From Streptomyces himalayensis subsp. himalayensis (GTDB taxonomy: Bacteria > Actinomycetota > Actinomycetes > Streptomycetales > Streptomycetaceae), in the NCBI RefSeq assembly GCF_013778455.1, contig NZ_JACEHE010000009.1, forward strand, positions 62,001 to 126,000: a DNA stretch of 64,000 nucleotides, given 5' to 3'. Position numbers and translations under genes: made by a program. Within the stretch, counting starts at the first letter, position 1. The number at the start of each line of letters is the position of its first letter. Of this stretch, positions 33,342-41,452 are shown piece by piece. The notes below the pieces were generated by a model, which did not search any database, was not told where the DNA came from, and worked only from the letters and a program-made list of their open reading frames with translations.

Positions 33342-33917
33342 ATGCGAAAGATCGTCCTGATGACGTCGGTGTCCCTCGACGGATTCATCGAGGGACCGGA
33401 CCGCGAGATCGACTGGCACATGGTCGACGACGAGTTGCACAGCCACTTCAACGAGCAGCTCAGACCGATGGGCGCCTTCCTGAGCGGACGTGTCAGCTAT
33501 GAGCTCATGGCGGAGTTCTGGCCGACCGCGGACTCGGACCCCTCGAGTACCGGGCCCATGGTGGAGTTCGCCAGTATCTGGCGCGACATGCCCAAGATCG
33601 TGTACTCCCGGACCCTGGAGCGGGCCGACTGGAACACCACGATCGTGCGGGACGTCGTCGACGACGAGGTCATGGCGCTCAAGGCGCAGCCAGGCGGAGA
33701 TCTCGCGCTCGGCGGTGCCGACCTGGCCGCGGCCTTCATGGAACGCGATCTGATTGACGAGTACCGCATCTTTGTCCATCCGGTCCTGATCGGGCGCGGC
33801 AAGCCCTTGTTCCAGGGGACGGACACCATGACCCGCCTCCGCCTCCTCGAGACCCGGACGTTCGGCAACGGAGTCGTGCTCCTCCGTCACCAGCGGGCTG
33901 ACACCTCCCCTCGCTGA
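33342..33917 (+). CDS. Dihydrofolate reductase / RibD C-terminal family protein
   Basis: 191 residues from the ATG at 33342 (GAGGA upstream). Family features are RKIVLMTSVSLDGFIEGPD at the start, FLSGRVSYELMAEFWP, and the NADPH-contact GGDLALGGADLAAAFMERDL, ending with HPVLIGRGKPLFQ. Such proteins use NADPH to reduce pteridine- or pyrimidine-like substrates; true folate activity is not implied. TTCC(A/C)TGAGGACCGCGA occurs twice just upstream. Single gene, cytoplasmic. Confidence 0.88.
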   Translation: MRKIVLMTSVSLDGFIEGPDREIDWHMVDDELHSHFNEQLRPMGAFLSGRVSYELMAEFWPTADSDPSSTGPMVEFASIWRDMPKIVYSRTLERADWNTTIVRDVVDDEVMALKAQPGGDLALGGADLAAAFMERDLIDEYRIFVHPVLIGRGKPLFQGTDTMTRLRLLETRTFGNGVVLLRHQRADTSPR

Positions 33918-33989
33918 TTGCCTTACGCCCCGCGCTGGCTATCGTGTCGCCACGAATCGAATGCGCGTGGGTAGGCGGAGGGGTGCGCT

Positions 33990-35663
33990 GTGTCGGACGA
34001 AGGGCGGCTGGTCGCCGGGCGTTACCGGCTGGCCGAGCGTGTCGGTCGCGGCGGCATGGGCACGGTGTGGCGTGCCGAGGACGAGCTGCTCGGCCGTCAG
34101 GTCGCGGTCAAGCGGCTGCATGTGCAGCCGCATCTCGCCGACGACGAGCTCACCACGCTGTACGAGCGCACCCGCCGTGAGGCGCGCAGCGCGGCCCGCA
34201 TCGCTCACCCCAACGTGGTCGTGGTCCACGACGTCGTCGAGGACGACGGACTGCCGTGCATCGTCATGGAGTACGTGCCCTCGACCACCCTCGGGGCGCT
34301 CCTCAAGGGCGGCAGGACCATCCCGCCCGCGGAGGCGGCCCGCACAGGGCGCGGCATGATCGCCGCGCTCAGGGCCGCTCATGCGGCCGGGGTCCTGCAC
34401 CGCGACGTCAAGCCCGGCAACGTGCTGCTCGGTTCCGACGGCCGGATCGTGCTCACCGACTTCGGTATCGCCATGGCGACCGGAACCTCGACGCTCACCA
34501 AGCCCGGAGAGGTCATCGGGTCCATCGACTACATCGCGCCGGAGCGGATCAGGGGCAGGACGCCCGGTCCCGCCTCGGACCTGTGGGCGCTGGGCGCCAC
34601 GCTCTACCAGGCGGTGGAGGGGAGGGCCCCGTTCCGCAGGGACACGGCGGTGGAGACGGCGTACGCGATCGCCGTCGACCCCGTGCAGCCGATGAAGCAT
34701 GCCGGCCCGCTCGAGCCCCTGATCGAGGCACTCCTGGCCAAGGATCCCGAGGAGCGCCCGTCGGCGGAGGAGGTCGAGCGGGTGCTGCGCGCGCCGGAGT
34801 CGCAAGCGGTGACGGTGCCCATACCGGCGAGGACCCCGGCCGCACATCAAGGTGCCTCGGACCCGGAAGCCGCGCATCTGACGTGGGACGGCGTGACCGT
34901 GAACGAGACGGCGTCGGTCCGGGACGCCCGGCTCGAGCATGCGGCACCTGACTCGGCGCCGGACACGGCGTCGGACGAGAATCCGGCGCTGCCCGAGCCC
35001 GCGGGGAGCACCGGCGTCCGTAAGAGCCCCCGCGATCGCAGAAGCCGGGCGCCGCTGTGGAGCGCCGTGGCAGTGGTGGTCGTGGCCGCGGCTGTGGCGG
35101 GTGGGCTCTACGGATCATCGCTCAACTCATCCGCCGACACGCACGATTCCTCCGGCAACAGCGGAGCAACGACCGCCGTGACCACAACTCCCGCCGGCAC
35201 ACCGACGTCGTACGCGCCCTCACCCGTCCCGCCGGGCTACCACCTGGTCGAGGAAACGGAGCTCGGCGTCGCCTTCCCCATCCCGGACGGCTGGACGGCC
35301 GGCAAGAGGACGGGCGAACAGGTCACCTACATCGACAGCTCCGGGCTGGTCGGCATCACGATCGGCGTCGTGGACCCCGCGGGCTCGGACCCCCTGGCGC
35401 ACTTCGAGGACATCGAGGCGAACACGAAGGTCAACTACTCGGTGTACAAGAGGCTGTACCTGCAGCACGCCACGTTCCGGGGGCAGCCGGCGGCGGTCTG
35501 GGCGTTCACGTTCCAGGGCCAGGTGCGCGGGTTCCGCGCCATCGACTTCGGATTCGTGCAGGACGGCAGGGAGTACGACATCTACCTCTCGGCGCCCGAG
35601 AAGACGTGGGACACCCACCAGCCGGTCTTCGACAAGGTCAAGGACGGCTTCCGCCTGACCTGA
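33990..35663 (+). CDS. Membrane-anchored serine/threonine protein kinase (PknB type)
   Basis: 557 residues from a GTG at 33990 with GGAGG upstream. Kinase domain about 9-270: glycine loop VGRGGMGTVW, Lys in VAVKRL, catalytic HRDVKPGNVLL near 140, DFGIAM, and APERIRG. After a Pro/Ala-rich juxtamembrane stretch comes one membrane helix near 355-378 (AVVVVAAAVAGGLYG). The outer domain of about 170 residues (VAFPIPDGWTAGKRTGEQ, AAVWAFTFQGQVRGFRAIDF) has no PASTA repeats. It probably senses an extracellular signal by this domain and phosphorylates cytoplasmic targets. Confidence 0.93.
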   Translation: MSDEGRLVAGRYRLAERVGRGGMGTVWRAEDELLGRQVAVKRLHVQPHLADDELTTLYERTRREARSAARIAHPNVVVVHDVVEDDGLPCIVMEYVPSTTLGALLKGGRTIPPAEAARTGRGMIAALRAAHAAGVLHRDVKPGNVLLGSDGRIVLTDFGIAMATGTSTLTKPGEVIGSIDYIAPERIRGRTPGPASDLWALGATLYQAVEGRAPFRRDTAVETAYAIAVDPVQPMKHAGPLEPLIEALLAKDPEERPSAEEVERVLRAPESQAVTVPIPARTPAAHQGASDPEAAHLTWDGVTVNETASVRDARLEHAAPDSAPDTASDENPALPEPAGSTGVRKSPRDRRSRAPLWSAVAVVVVAAAVAGGLYGSSLNSSADTHDSSGNSGATTAVTTTPAGTPTSYAPSPVPPGYHLVEETELGVAFPIPDGWTAGKRTGEQVTYIDSSGLVGITIGVVDPAGSDPLAHFEDIEANTKVNYSVYKRLYLQHATFRGQPAAVWAFTFQGQVRGFRAIDFGFVQDGREYDIYLSAPEKTWDTHQPVFDKVKDGFRLT

Positions 35664-35708
35664 GCCCGTGCCGCCGGGCGGTGCGTCCAGGGGCCGACGA
35701 TGAGCTGG

Positions 35709-37289
35709 CTACAAGCCGACGATGAGCTGGATGCAGACGATCTTCACCAGGATGGCGAGGGCGAAGAGCGTCGAGTAGCCGGTGTTGACACGGCTGTCGG
35801 AGACCCGGCTGTTGGCGTACGCGCAGATCGCCGGATTGCCGACGTACCCCGCGAGCAGGCCCATCGTCCGCTCACGGCTCTGCCCGAGCAGCCGGCACAC
35901 CGCGACCAGCAGGGCATAGCTGATGACTGCCCCGATCAGCAGTACGACCAGCAGCTTCAGGCCGAACAGCGAGAAGGCGTCCCGCCGGAACGAGTAGCCG
36001 GAGGTCAGACCGACGCAGGCGAGGAAGACCAGCAGACCGATCTGGCGCAGGGTCACGTTTGCCCGGGTGGGCAGCGTCCACACCAGCGGACCGGTGCGGC
36101 GCCGCCACCCCAGGATCATGGCGACCAGCAGTGGGCCGGCGGCGGTGCCCAGGGACAGCGTGGTCCCGCCGATGGTCAGGCTCGGGATGCCGACAAGGAA
36201 GCCCAAGGTCAGCCCCAGCCCCAGGCTCACGGCGCTGACCTCGCTGACCTTCGCCTCGGTGTCGCCGAGAAGTTCCGTCACCTCCCCGGCCTTGTCCCGC
36301 GGCATCACCACGCGTACCCGGTCGTCCAGTTGCAGCAGCAGATCGTCGTGCGCCAGCAGATCCACATCACCGCGTCGTACCCGTGACGCCAGCGCGCCGA
36401 AGCGGCCCTCGAGGTCCAGTTCCCCGACCGTGCGCCCGGCGAGGTCGGGGTTGGTGAGCAGCACACGCCGGTAGTCGACGGTGTCGCGCTGGTCGAGCAG
36501 GTGCACGGGCGCGTACTCGCCGAGAGCCCTGGCCCCTGCTTCGACCTCGGCCGGCCCGCCCACCAGCACGAGTTGGTCGCCGGCGGCCAGGTGGTTCAGA
36601 TCGTGGGCAACCCTCGAAACGCCCTCCCGCGGGCGGATGACGCTGGCCCGCAGTCGGCCCTCGGTCACTCCGGGCACGTGGGCCCAGTCGGTGGGCCGCT
36701 TCACCAGGACCGTTCGGGTGACGAGCCGGTCCGGCAGGCCCTCACCGGGATCACGGCGGGCGGGCCAGTTCTGGCGCCCCGCGATCGCGGCGACGAACAG
36801 GATGGTGACGACCACGGCCAGGGGGTAGCCGATCGCGTAGCCGGTGGCGGGCTCGGTCGGGTCCGCGGATGCGGCCTGCGCCGCGGCCAGGCCGGGTGTG
36901 GTGGTGCCGATCCCCGCGTAGCCGCCTGCGAGGAAGGGGCCGCTGATCCCGAACACCGCGTTGCCCAGCAGTCCTACCGCCAGGGCGGTGAGGACAAGGG
37001 CTGCCACCGACCCCAGCATCACGACCAGTTGGGGCCTCAGTTCGCGGAAGAACGCAGGTCCGGACTCCAGGCCGACGGTGTAGACGTACAGCGCCAGCCC
37101 GAACACCGACAGCCCGGCCGGCACCGCCGGGCCGATGTCCGGATCCAGCGCGCCGAACAGCAGGCCGACGAACAGGACCCCCGCCGCCCCCAACTTCACC
37201 GGCCCGAAACGCACCATGCCGAAAAGAGACCCCAAGGTGATCACTACGAAGAGCGTCTCCCAGGGGTTGTCCGCGAAGAACTGCCACAT
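35709..37289 (-). CDS. AspT/YidE/YbjL-family transporter with two RCK-C domains
   Basis: 526 residues from the ATG at 37289 (a GTG two codons earlier is possible). Two blocks of membrane helices flank two TrkA-C (RCK-C) domains, the order typical of the aspartate:alanine exchanger family. The first block ends near 165; the soluble part has GVTEGRLRASVIRPREGVSR and LTNPDLAGRTVGELDLEGRF. The second block includes IGLLVFLACVGLTSGYSF and LLAGYVGNPAICAYANSRV. The family carries out secondary transport of dicarboxylates or amino acids; the substrate is unknown. A 13-bp repeat array lies upstream. Confidence 0.88.
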   Translation of the reverse strand: MWQFFADNPWETLFVVITLGSLFGMVRFGPVKLGAAGVLFVGLLFGALDPDIGPAVPAGLSVFGLALYVYTVGLESGPAFFRELRPQLVVMLGSVAALVLTALAVGLLGNAVFGISGPFLAGGYAGIGTTTPGLAAAQAASADPTEPATGYAIGYPLAVVVTILFVAAIAGRQNWPARRDPGEGLPDRLVTRTVLVKRPTDWAHVPGVTEGRLRASVIRPREGVSRVAHDLNHLAAGDQLVLVGGPAEVEAGARALGEYAPVHLLDQRDTVDYRRVLLTNPDLAGRTVGELDLEGRFGALASRVRRGDVDLLAHDDLLLQLDDRVRVVMPRDKAGEVTELLGDTEAKVSEVSAVSLGLGLTLGFLVGIPSLTIGGTTLSLGTAAGPLLVAMILGWRRRTGPLVWTLPTRANVTLRQIGLLVFLACVGLTSGYSFRRDAFSLFGLKLLVVLLIGAVISYALLVAVCRLLGQSRERTMGLLAGYVGNPAICAYANSRVSDSRVNTGYSTLFALAILVKIVCIQLIVGL

Positions 37290-37444
37290 ACGCACACTCA
37301 GCCACACCGCCGGACGCTTCGCACGTCCACCCGGCCAGCCGAACGAGGCACGGCGGCGGCCGCAGCAGCGGCGCACCGCACGCGGGCCGTGGGTGGGCAC
37401 TGCCGCATGCGGCCCACCAGGACCGCCCGCCGGTGCGACCGGAC

Positions 37445-37627
37445 GTACGGCCCGTCGGTGCGCCCCATCGGTACGGCCAGCCCGTACGGCCAGCCCGTAC
37501 GGCCCGTCGGTACGGCCACTCAGTTGCGGCCGCTCAGTCCGACCTGGCGGTACGACCCGTCCGTACGGCCTGTCGGCACGGCCCGTCGGTGCGGCGCCTC
37601 CGTACAGCCCGTCCGTACGGCCCGAAT
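37445..37627. repeat. 13-bp tandem repeat array, about 14 copies
   Basis: GTACGG or a close variant recurs at 37471, 37484, 37497, 37510, 37523, 37550, 37563, 37576, 37589, 37602 and 37615, an exact 13-bp period with core CCGTACGGCC; a related copy is at 37445. It fills most of the 349-bp gap (37290-37638) between the transporter start and the 3' end of the thiol transferase gene. No gene is supported in the gap. Confidence 0.9.
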
Positions 37628-37638
37628 GGCGCCCTCCG

Positions 37639-38517
37639 TCAGCCGGGCTGCTCCCCTGCCGTCGCCGCCTCCTCCGGTACGTATGCCGCCGCCCAGTCCA
37701 CGATCTGCACGGCCGCACCGGCGGACTCCAGGCCCTGGCAGTGTGCGTCGTGCCTGCGGTCGATGCCGTCCAGGTCGAGGTGGGAGCCGAAGGCGGGGAG
37801 CGATGTCAGGCGGCGGGCGTATGCCCACAGCCGGGGATGGCCGGCGATGCGGTCCACCGCGGTGGCGTCGAGGTGGCGGCGGTGCACGGTGTCCAGCTGC
37901 AGCACGGTGACCCACACCTGCACGTCGGCTGTGGTGAGCTCGCTGCCCAGTACGTGGTCCTGGAACGCGAGCCGCTGCTCCAGCGCGTCCAGCGCGCCGA
38001 AGAGGGCCATGAGGGCACTGTCGCGCGCCGTGTCGTCGATGCCGGGCTGCCCGGCGCGCTGGGCAGCCTCGTTGATGCCCTCCTCGCAGAGGCGGCCGAT
38101 GGCGTCGCTCTCTGCCTCGGTGCCGCACGGCTGCAGTTCCGGGCCGCAGCCCCCGAACTGGTGGGCGAGGTCGCGCACGATGTCAGGGGTGTGCGTACTG
38201 ACGATGCGTCCCGTCCAGCCGTCGCTGAGCACCGGTGCCGCAGCAGGTCCGGGGTGCTGGTGTGCACTGGCCTCGTACAGCGGGCGCAGGGCGGCGTGGC
38301 TCCCGTCGGGTCCGTCGGGCACGGACGGCAGCAGCGTGACGGGGAGCACATCGCCGAGGCCGAGCAGGCTGTGGGTCACGGCGATCTGGAGACAGTACGG
38401 GCAGGTGAGTGAGAGGTGGAGGCGGTAGCGGTGCGGTGCGGCGTAGTAGCCGCTGCGTGTGTCGCAGCCGATCCTCCCGCGGAAGGGCGGGGTGGCTGTC
38501 GAAGGTGGGGCGAGCAT
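37639..38517 (-). CDS. Glutathione S-transferase C-terminal domain protein (YqjG/ECM4-like)
   Basis: 292 residues from the ATG at 38517 (GAGGGAGA upstream). The N-terminal thioredoxin-fold active site is LSLTCPYCLQIAV, a CPYC in place of the CPWA of glutathionyl-hydroquinone reductases. A helical GST C-domain follows (ALDALEQRLAFQDHVLGSEL, TTADVQVWVTVLQLD). The YqjG/ECM4 family removes glutathione from quinone conjugates. Actinomycetes use mycothiol, so the thiol substrate here is open. The gene lies 233 bp downstream of a leader-peptide ORF and close to an Rrf2 regulator, pointing to thiol/sulfur control. Confidence 0.82.
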   Translation of the reverse strand: MLAPPSTATPPFRGRIGCDTRSGYYAAPHRYRLHLSLTCPYCLQIAVTHSLLGLGDVLPVTLLPSVPDGPDGSHAALRPLYEASAHQHPGPAAAPVLSDGWTGRIVSTHTPDIVRDLAHQFGGCGPELQPCGTEAESDAIGRLCEEGINEAAQRAGQPGIDDTARDSALMALFGALDALEQRLAFQDHVLGSELTTADVQVWVTVLQLDTVHRRHLDATAVDRIAGHPRLWAYARRLTSLPAFGSHLDLDGIDRRHDAHCQGLESAGAAVQIVDWAAAYVPEEAATAGEQPG

Positions 38518-38750
38518 GGGTCTCCCTCGGTCCGGTCCGGGTCCCGGTTGGGGTACGCGGGTCGTGGTGGGCGGTCTGCTGCGTCGGGTTCGGGCCGCAG
38601 ACATGCGGCGGCGTGGGGCGCGGCGGCGTCGGCGCGCGACCATGCACCTGGGAATCAGGAGATGGGATTGCGAAAGGGGAGGAGGCGCGGTGGCGCGGAC
38701 ACGGTCGGACAGGCTGCTGCCGTGCCGAAGCGGCCGCTACCGCTACTGCC

Positions 38751-38870
38751 TCACGCGAGAGGACTTGCCGCGCTGCAGACGCGCAGCAGATCGACGTGGC
38801 GACGGGAGGTCAGCAACGGCAGCTGGAACGCGCGAACCGCGCGGATCGTGTCCAGCTCAGAACGCCCCAT
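38751..38870 (-). CDS. Putative Cys-containing leader peptide (39 aa), RRHVDL type
   Basis: ATG at 38870 with AGGAG three bases upstream, TGA at 38751. The peptide contains FQLPLLTSRRHVDLLRVCSA. The same core, RRHVDL-x-RV-x-SA, occurs in the second short ORF at 41247-41342. Short ORFs of this style are known upstream of sulfur-metabolism genes in actinomycetes, where ribosome stalling at Cys or Arg codons may tune downstream expression. It lies between an Rrf2 gene and the GST-like gene on one strand. Codons are normal for this genome. The role is inferred. Confidence 0.7.
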   Translation of the reverse strand: MGRSELDTIRAVRAFQLPLLTSRRHVDLLRVCSAASPLA

Positions 38871-39077
38871 GATCTCCTGCCCGTTCGCTCACACTCTGCC
38901 CTGGAGTGTCGAACCGCTTGCGAGCCCCGTCAAGAGTGCCTTCCGGCCTCCTCTGTACGGCGGGAAGCATCCAGCCCGGAATCTCGGGACCTTCCAGAGC
39001 GGAACCGCGGGCCCGTTCAGGGCCGAACGACGGGCCCGTCCAGGGCGGAACCCGGGAACGGAACCGGAGTGCGGAAC

Positions 39078-39536
39078 CTAGGGGTTCGTCCAAGCCTCCG
39101 GGTCCTCGGCCAGGCCCAGCACCTCGTCGGGCAGCTTGGCCGCAGCCACCTCGGCGAGAGTGACCTCGCCCAGGATCTTGCGGACATTGGCGCGCACCGC
39201 GATCCACAGCGGCAGCAGTGCCTCCGCCGGCCCGCTGTACGACAGCTCCGGCGGCCGCACGCCCCGCACCGACACCAGCGGGCCGTCCACGACCCGGATC
39301 ACGTCGGCGATGGCGATCGAGTCCGCCGGACGGGCCAGCCGGTAGCCGCCCTTCCCGCCGCGCTGGCTGGCCACGAGTCCGCCCCGGCGCATGTCGCCCA
39401 GGATGCCTTCGAGGAACTTGTGCGGGATGCCCTGCGCCGTGGCGATGACCTCGGCCTTGACCGAGGTGTCATCCCCCGCAGCGGCCAGCTCCAACGCAGC
39501 CCGCACCGCATAGTCCGCCCTCGCAGAGATCCGCAT
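39078..39536 (-). CDS. Rrf2-family transcriptional regulator (cysteine-free)
   Basis: 152 residues from the ATG at 39536. Typical Rrf2 sequence: RISARADYAVRAALELAAAG, recognition area IPHKFLEGILGDMRRGGLVA, wing SQRGGKGGYRLARP. The protein contains no cysteine, so it cannot hold the Fe-S cluster of IscR/NsrR; this is closer to CymR-type regulators of cysteine metabolism. GATAAT on the minus strand lies only about nine bases before the ATG, so a leaderless mRNA is possible. Neighbours are a DszC/SfnB-like monooxygenase and two leader peptides, supporting a sulfur-responsive role. Confidence 0.88.
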   Translation of the reverse strand: MRISARADYAVRAALELAAAGDDTSVKAEVIATAQGIPHKFLEGILGDMRRGGLVASQRGGKGGYRLARPADSIAIADVIRVVDGPLVSVRGVRPPELSYSGPAEALLPLWIAVRANVRKILGEVTLAEVAAAKLPDEVLGLAEDPEAWTNP

Positions 39537-39634
39537 GCCGCGATTATCCGACACCGGTGCGTGGGCTGGTCGCGGGGCACGCGCGCGTGGCCGTGGCGAT
39601 GATCGGGCGGCCCCGTACGCGTGCGCGCATGCAG

Positions 39635-40843
39635 TCAGGAAGGCAGGAGGAAGGGAGGGTGTGCACCATTGAGGAAATAGTCCCCGACCTCGCGGAGTCT
39701 GTGCGAGACGGGCTCGTACAGAGTGTGTGTGCGGGCGTTGCGCCAGAACCGGTCGAGTCCGTGGCGCGAGGAGGAGGATTCGGCGCCGATGACGTCCAGG
39801 GCCCGTGCCGTGATCTGCTGGGCCGCCCGGGATGCGGCGGCCTCGGCCGCGGCGGCGAGTACGGCGATCTCGGCGCACTCGTCGTCATTGAGGTCCTCTC
39901 CGCGTGCGAGCCCCTGGTCCAGGGCGTCAAGGGCCTGGTCGGCGAGGGCGGAGGCAGCGCGCGCGGCCACCGTGAGCTCCCCGTAGGCGGTGAGCACGTA
40001 GGGGTCCTGAGGCGGGCTGTACGGCTGGGCGGATGAGTTGACCGGCCTGCTGTACTCCCGGGCTTCGGCGAGAATGCCCTCGGCGATGCCGAGACACAGC
40101 TGGACGGAGATCAGACGTGCGACCGGTGCGGCAAGGCCTGCGAACGGCGACAGCACGCCCTCGTCCGGAGAGAGGGAACCGAACACGTCGTCGTCCGTGA
40201 CCGGCACGGAGTCGAACTCGACCCTGCCGCCGGCCGCCAGCCGCTGCCCGAACGTCTCCCCGTCGTCGCCGCACACGACACCCGGGTGGGCGGGATCGAC
40301 GAGGACGGCCAAGGGCTCGCCGGTGTCGGACCGGACGGCGCGGACCGCGAGCCGGTCGGCGACCCTGGCTCCGGTGGGACAGCTCTGGTGGCCGTCCAGC
40401 AGATAGCCGCCCGGGGTCGCCGTGAGGAACAGATACGGATCGTGCGAGGCGAAGCCGCCTCCCCAGCACCATTGGCCTGCCGCGGACTCCCGCTCGACAC
40501 GTGCGGAGAGAGCGGGGCCGGCGAAGAAACGCGCGCTGAACGACAGGAAGTAGTGACAGCCGAGCAGTTGGCCGATCGCCCCGTCGGCCGTGGCGATGCT
40601 GCGGACGACGGCGTAGGCCGTGGGCCAGTCCGCGCCTCCTCCGCCGTGCTCGGCCGGTATCAGCAGCGTCAGCAGTCCTGCCTCGCGCAGCCTGGCCACC
40701 TCGTCGAACGGTGTTTTTCCGGCCTGCTCGCGGGTGACCGCGTCCATGGCCAGATCGTCCGCCGCCTCGCGGGCGATGTGCAGCCACCGTGCGCGGTCGG
40801 ACCCCTCGTCCGCTGCCCGATCCTCCACTGCCGGGTCCTGCAT
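39635..40843 (-). CDS. Acyl-CoA dehydrogenase-fold monooxygenase (DszC/SfnB-like)
   Basis: 402 residues from the ATG at 40843. The acyl-CoA dehydrogenase fold is clear (EVARLREAGLLTLLIPAEHG, LLGCHYFLSFSARFF, WCWGGGFASHDPYLFLTATP, DGHQSCPTGARVADRL, then a helical C-domain). The pattern fits the flavin-dependent DszC/SfnB branch used for sulfone or organosulfur oxidation rather than fatty-acid oxidation. Next to an Rrf2 regulator and downstream of a Cys-rich leader peptide, a role in sulfur scavenging is likely. It needs reduced flavin from a reductase that is not in the window. Confidence 0.82.
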   Translation of the reverse strand: MQDPAVEDRAADEGSDRARWLHIAREAADDLAMDAVTREQAGKTPFDEVARLREAGLLTLLIPAEHGGGGADWPTAYAVVRSIATADGAIGQLLGCHYFLSFSARFFAGPALSARVERESAAGQWCWGGGFASHDPYLFLTATPGGYLLDGHQSCPTGARVADRLAVRAVRSDTGEPLAVLVDPAHPGVVCGDDGETFGQRLAAGGRVEFDSVPVTDDDVFGSLSPDEGVLSPFAGLAAPVARLISVQLCLGIAEGILAEAREYSRPVNSSAQPYSPPQDPYVLTAYGELTVAARAASALADQALDALDQGLARGEDLNDDECAEIAVLAAAAEAAASRAAQQITARALDVIGAESSSSRHGLDRFWRNARTHTLYEPVSHRLREVGDYFLNGAHPPFLLPS

Positions 40844-40845
40844 AG

Positions 40846-40986
40846 TCACGCCCGCTCTCCCGTGGCCGGGCGGAGTCGGCTCGTACAGCTGTCGCCGGAT
40901 CGGAGTTCGCAACCCCGGCGCGAGCGCGCGGTCCTGGTGCCGGAAGGCGGCGCGGCTACGCCGGACGGAGCGGGGACAGTGACCAC
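40846..40986 (-). CDS. Possible 46-codon ORF coupled to the monooxygenase gene
   Basis: GTG at 40986 to TGA at 40846, ending two bases before the DszC-like ATG. It has a textbook ribosome site (GGAGG six bases upstream), and that site lies in a perfect hairpin (GGAGG-A-CCTCC, 40987-40997) that could hide it. The peptide is Arg/Ser-rich with two Cys and has no homology I recognise. Conditional translation could couple to the monooxygenase. The rest of the 40844-41246 gap shows nothing else; this may be only part of an untranslated leader. Confidence 0.25.
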   Translation of the reverse strand: MVTVPAPSGVAAPPSGTRTARSRRGCELRSGDSCTSRLRPATGERA

Positions 40987-41246
40987 GGAGGTCCTCCAAG
41001 ACTGTCGACAGGGGGTTGAACACGGCGGCGGTCGGAAGCTCGAAGTCACCTGCTTCCGGGGCGATCTGGCATCGACTGGGCCTTGCGTTCGGTCTCCGTT
41101 CGCCACCGCGAACGCCACGCCGGCGATACGGGCGACGACCGCGACGCGGGCGAGTCGTCTTCTCTAGGCGGAGTCGAACGGCCCCGCCCGCCTCGGGCAA
41201 ACGCCCGACGGAGGCAGGTGGGAGTCGAGCGGCACGCGGCGACGCT

Positions 41247-41342
41247 TCAGCCGCGACGCCGCACGCGACAGCAGACGGCGCTGGCGACGCGACAGAGGTC
41301 GACATGCCGGCGGCGAACGAGCGGCTGCTGCGTGTGGGGCAT
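41247..41342 (-). CDS. Putative Cys-rich leader peptide (31 aa), RRHVDL type
   Basis: ATG at 41342, with AGGATGG about nine bases upstream, to TGA at 41247. The peptide includes RRRHVDLCRVASAVCC followed by Arg-rich codons. It shares the RRHVDL-x-RV-x-SA core with the ORF at 38751-38870 and carries three cysteines, two adjacent. Position, size and motif suit a cysteine-sensing leader controlling the DszC-like gene about 400 bp downstream. A CCTA-N9-TAGG palindrome lies about 40 bp upstream. Two other frames overlap here, but neither has the motif. Confidence 0.75.
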   Translation of the reverse strand: MPHTQQPLVRRRHVDLCRVASAVCCRVRRRG

Positions 41343-41379
41343 GCATCCATCCTGCTCAGCGCGCCGACCGGCGTCAACG

Positions 41380-41404
41380 TTTCCCTAGTAATTCGATAGG
41401 AAAA
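41380..41404. promoter_or_regulatory. AT-rich palindrome upstream of the Cys-rich leader (candidate Rrf2 site)
   Basis: TTTCCCTAG-TAATTCG-ATAGGAAAA: the arms TTTCC(C)TA and TAGGAAA are inverted around a 9-base centre. This is unusually AT-rich and lies directly upstream of the leader ORF starting at 41342. It is the best operator/promoter candidate of the sulfur module and could bind the nearby Rrf2 protein. Confidence 0.5.
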
Positions 41405-41452
41405 CTGGGGAACCGGAGTGATCGCAGCGCACCTCGGAGGCTTTTGCACCAA

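Noticed and set aside
41164..41346. A minus-strand 60-codon frame overlapping the Cys-rich leader
   Set aside because: It reads the same DNA in another frame, lacks the RRHVDL core and has a Pro/Arg-biased composition; the ORF at 41247-41342 is preferred.
41016..41399. A plus-strand ORF of 127 codons in the gap upstream of the AlkD-like gene
   Set aside because: Arg/Ala-rich noise, antisense to the Cys-rich leader peptide, no ribosome site and no family resemblance.
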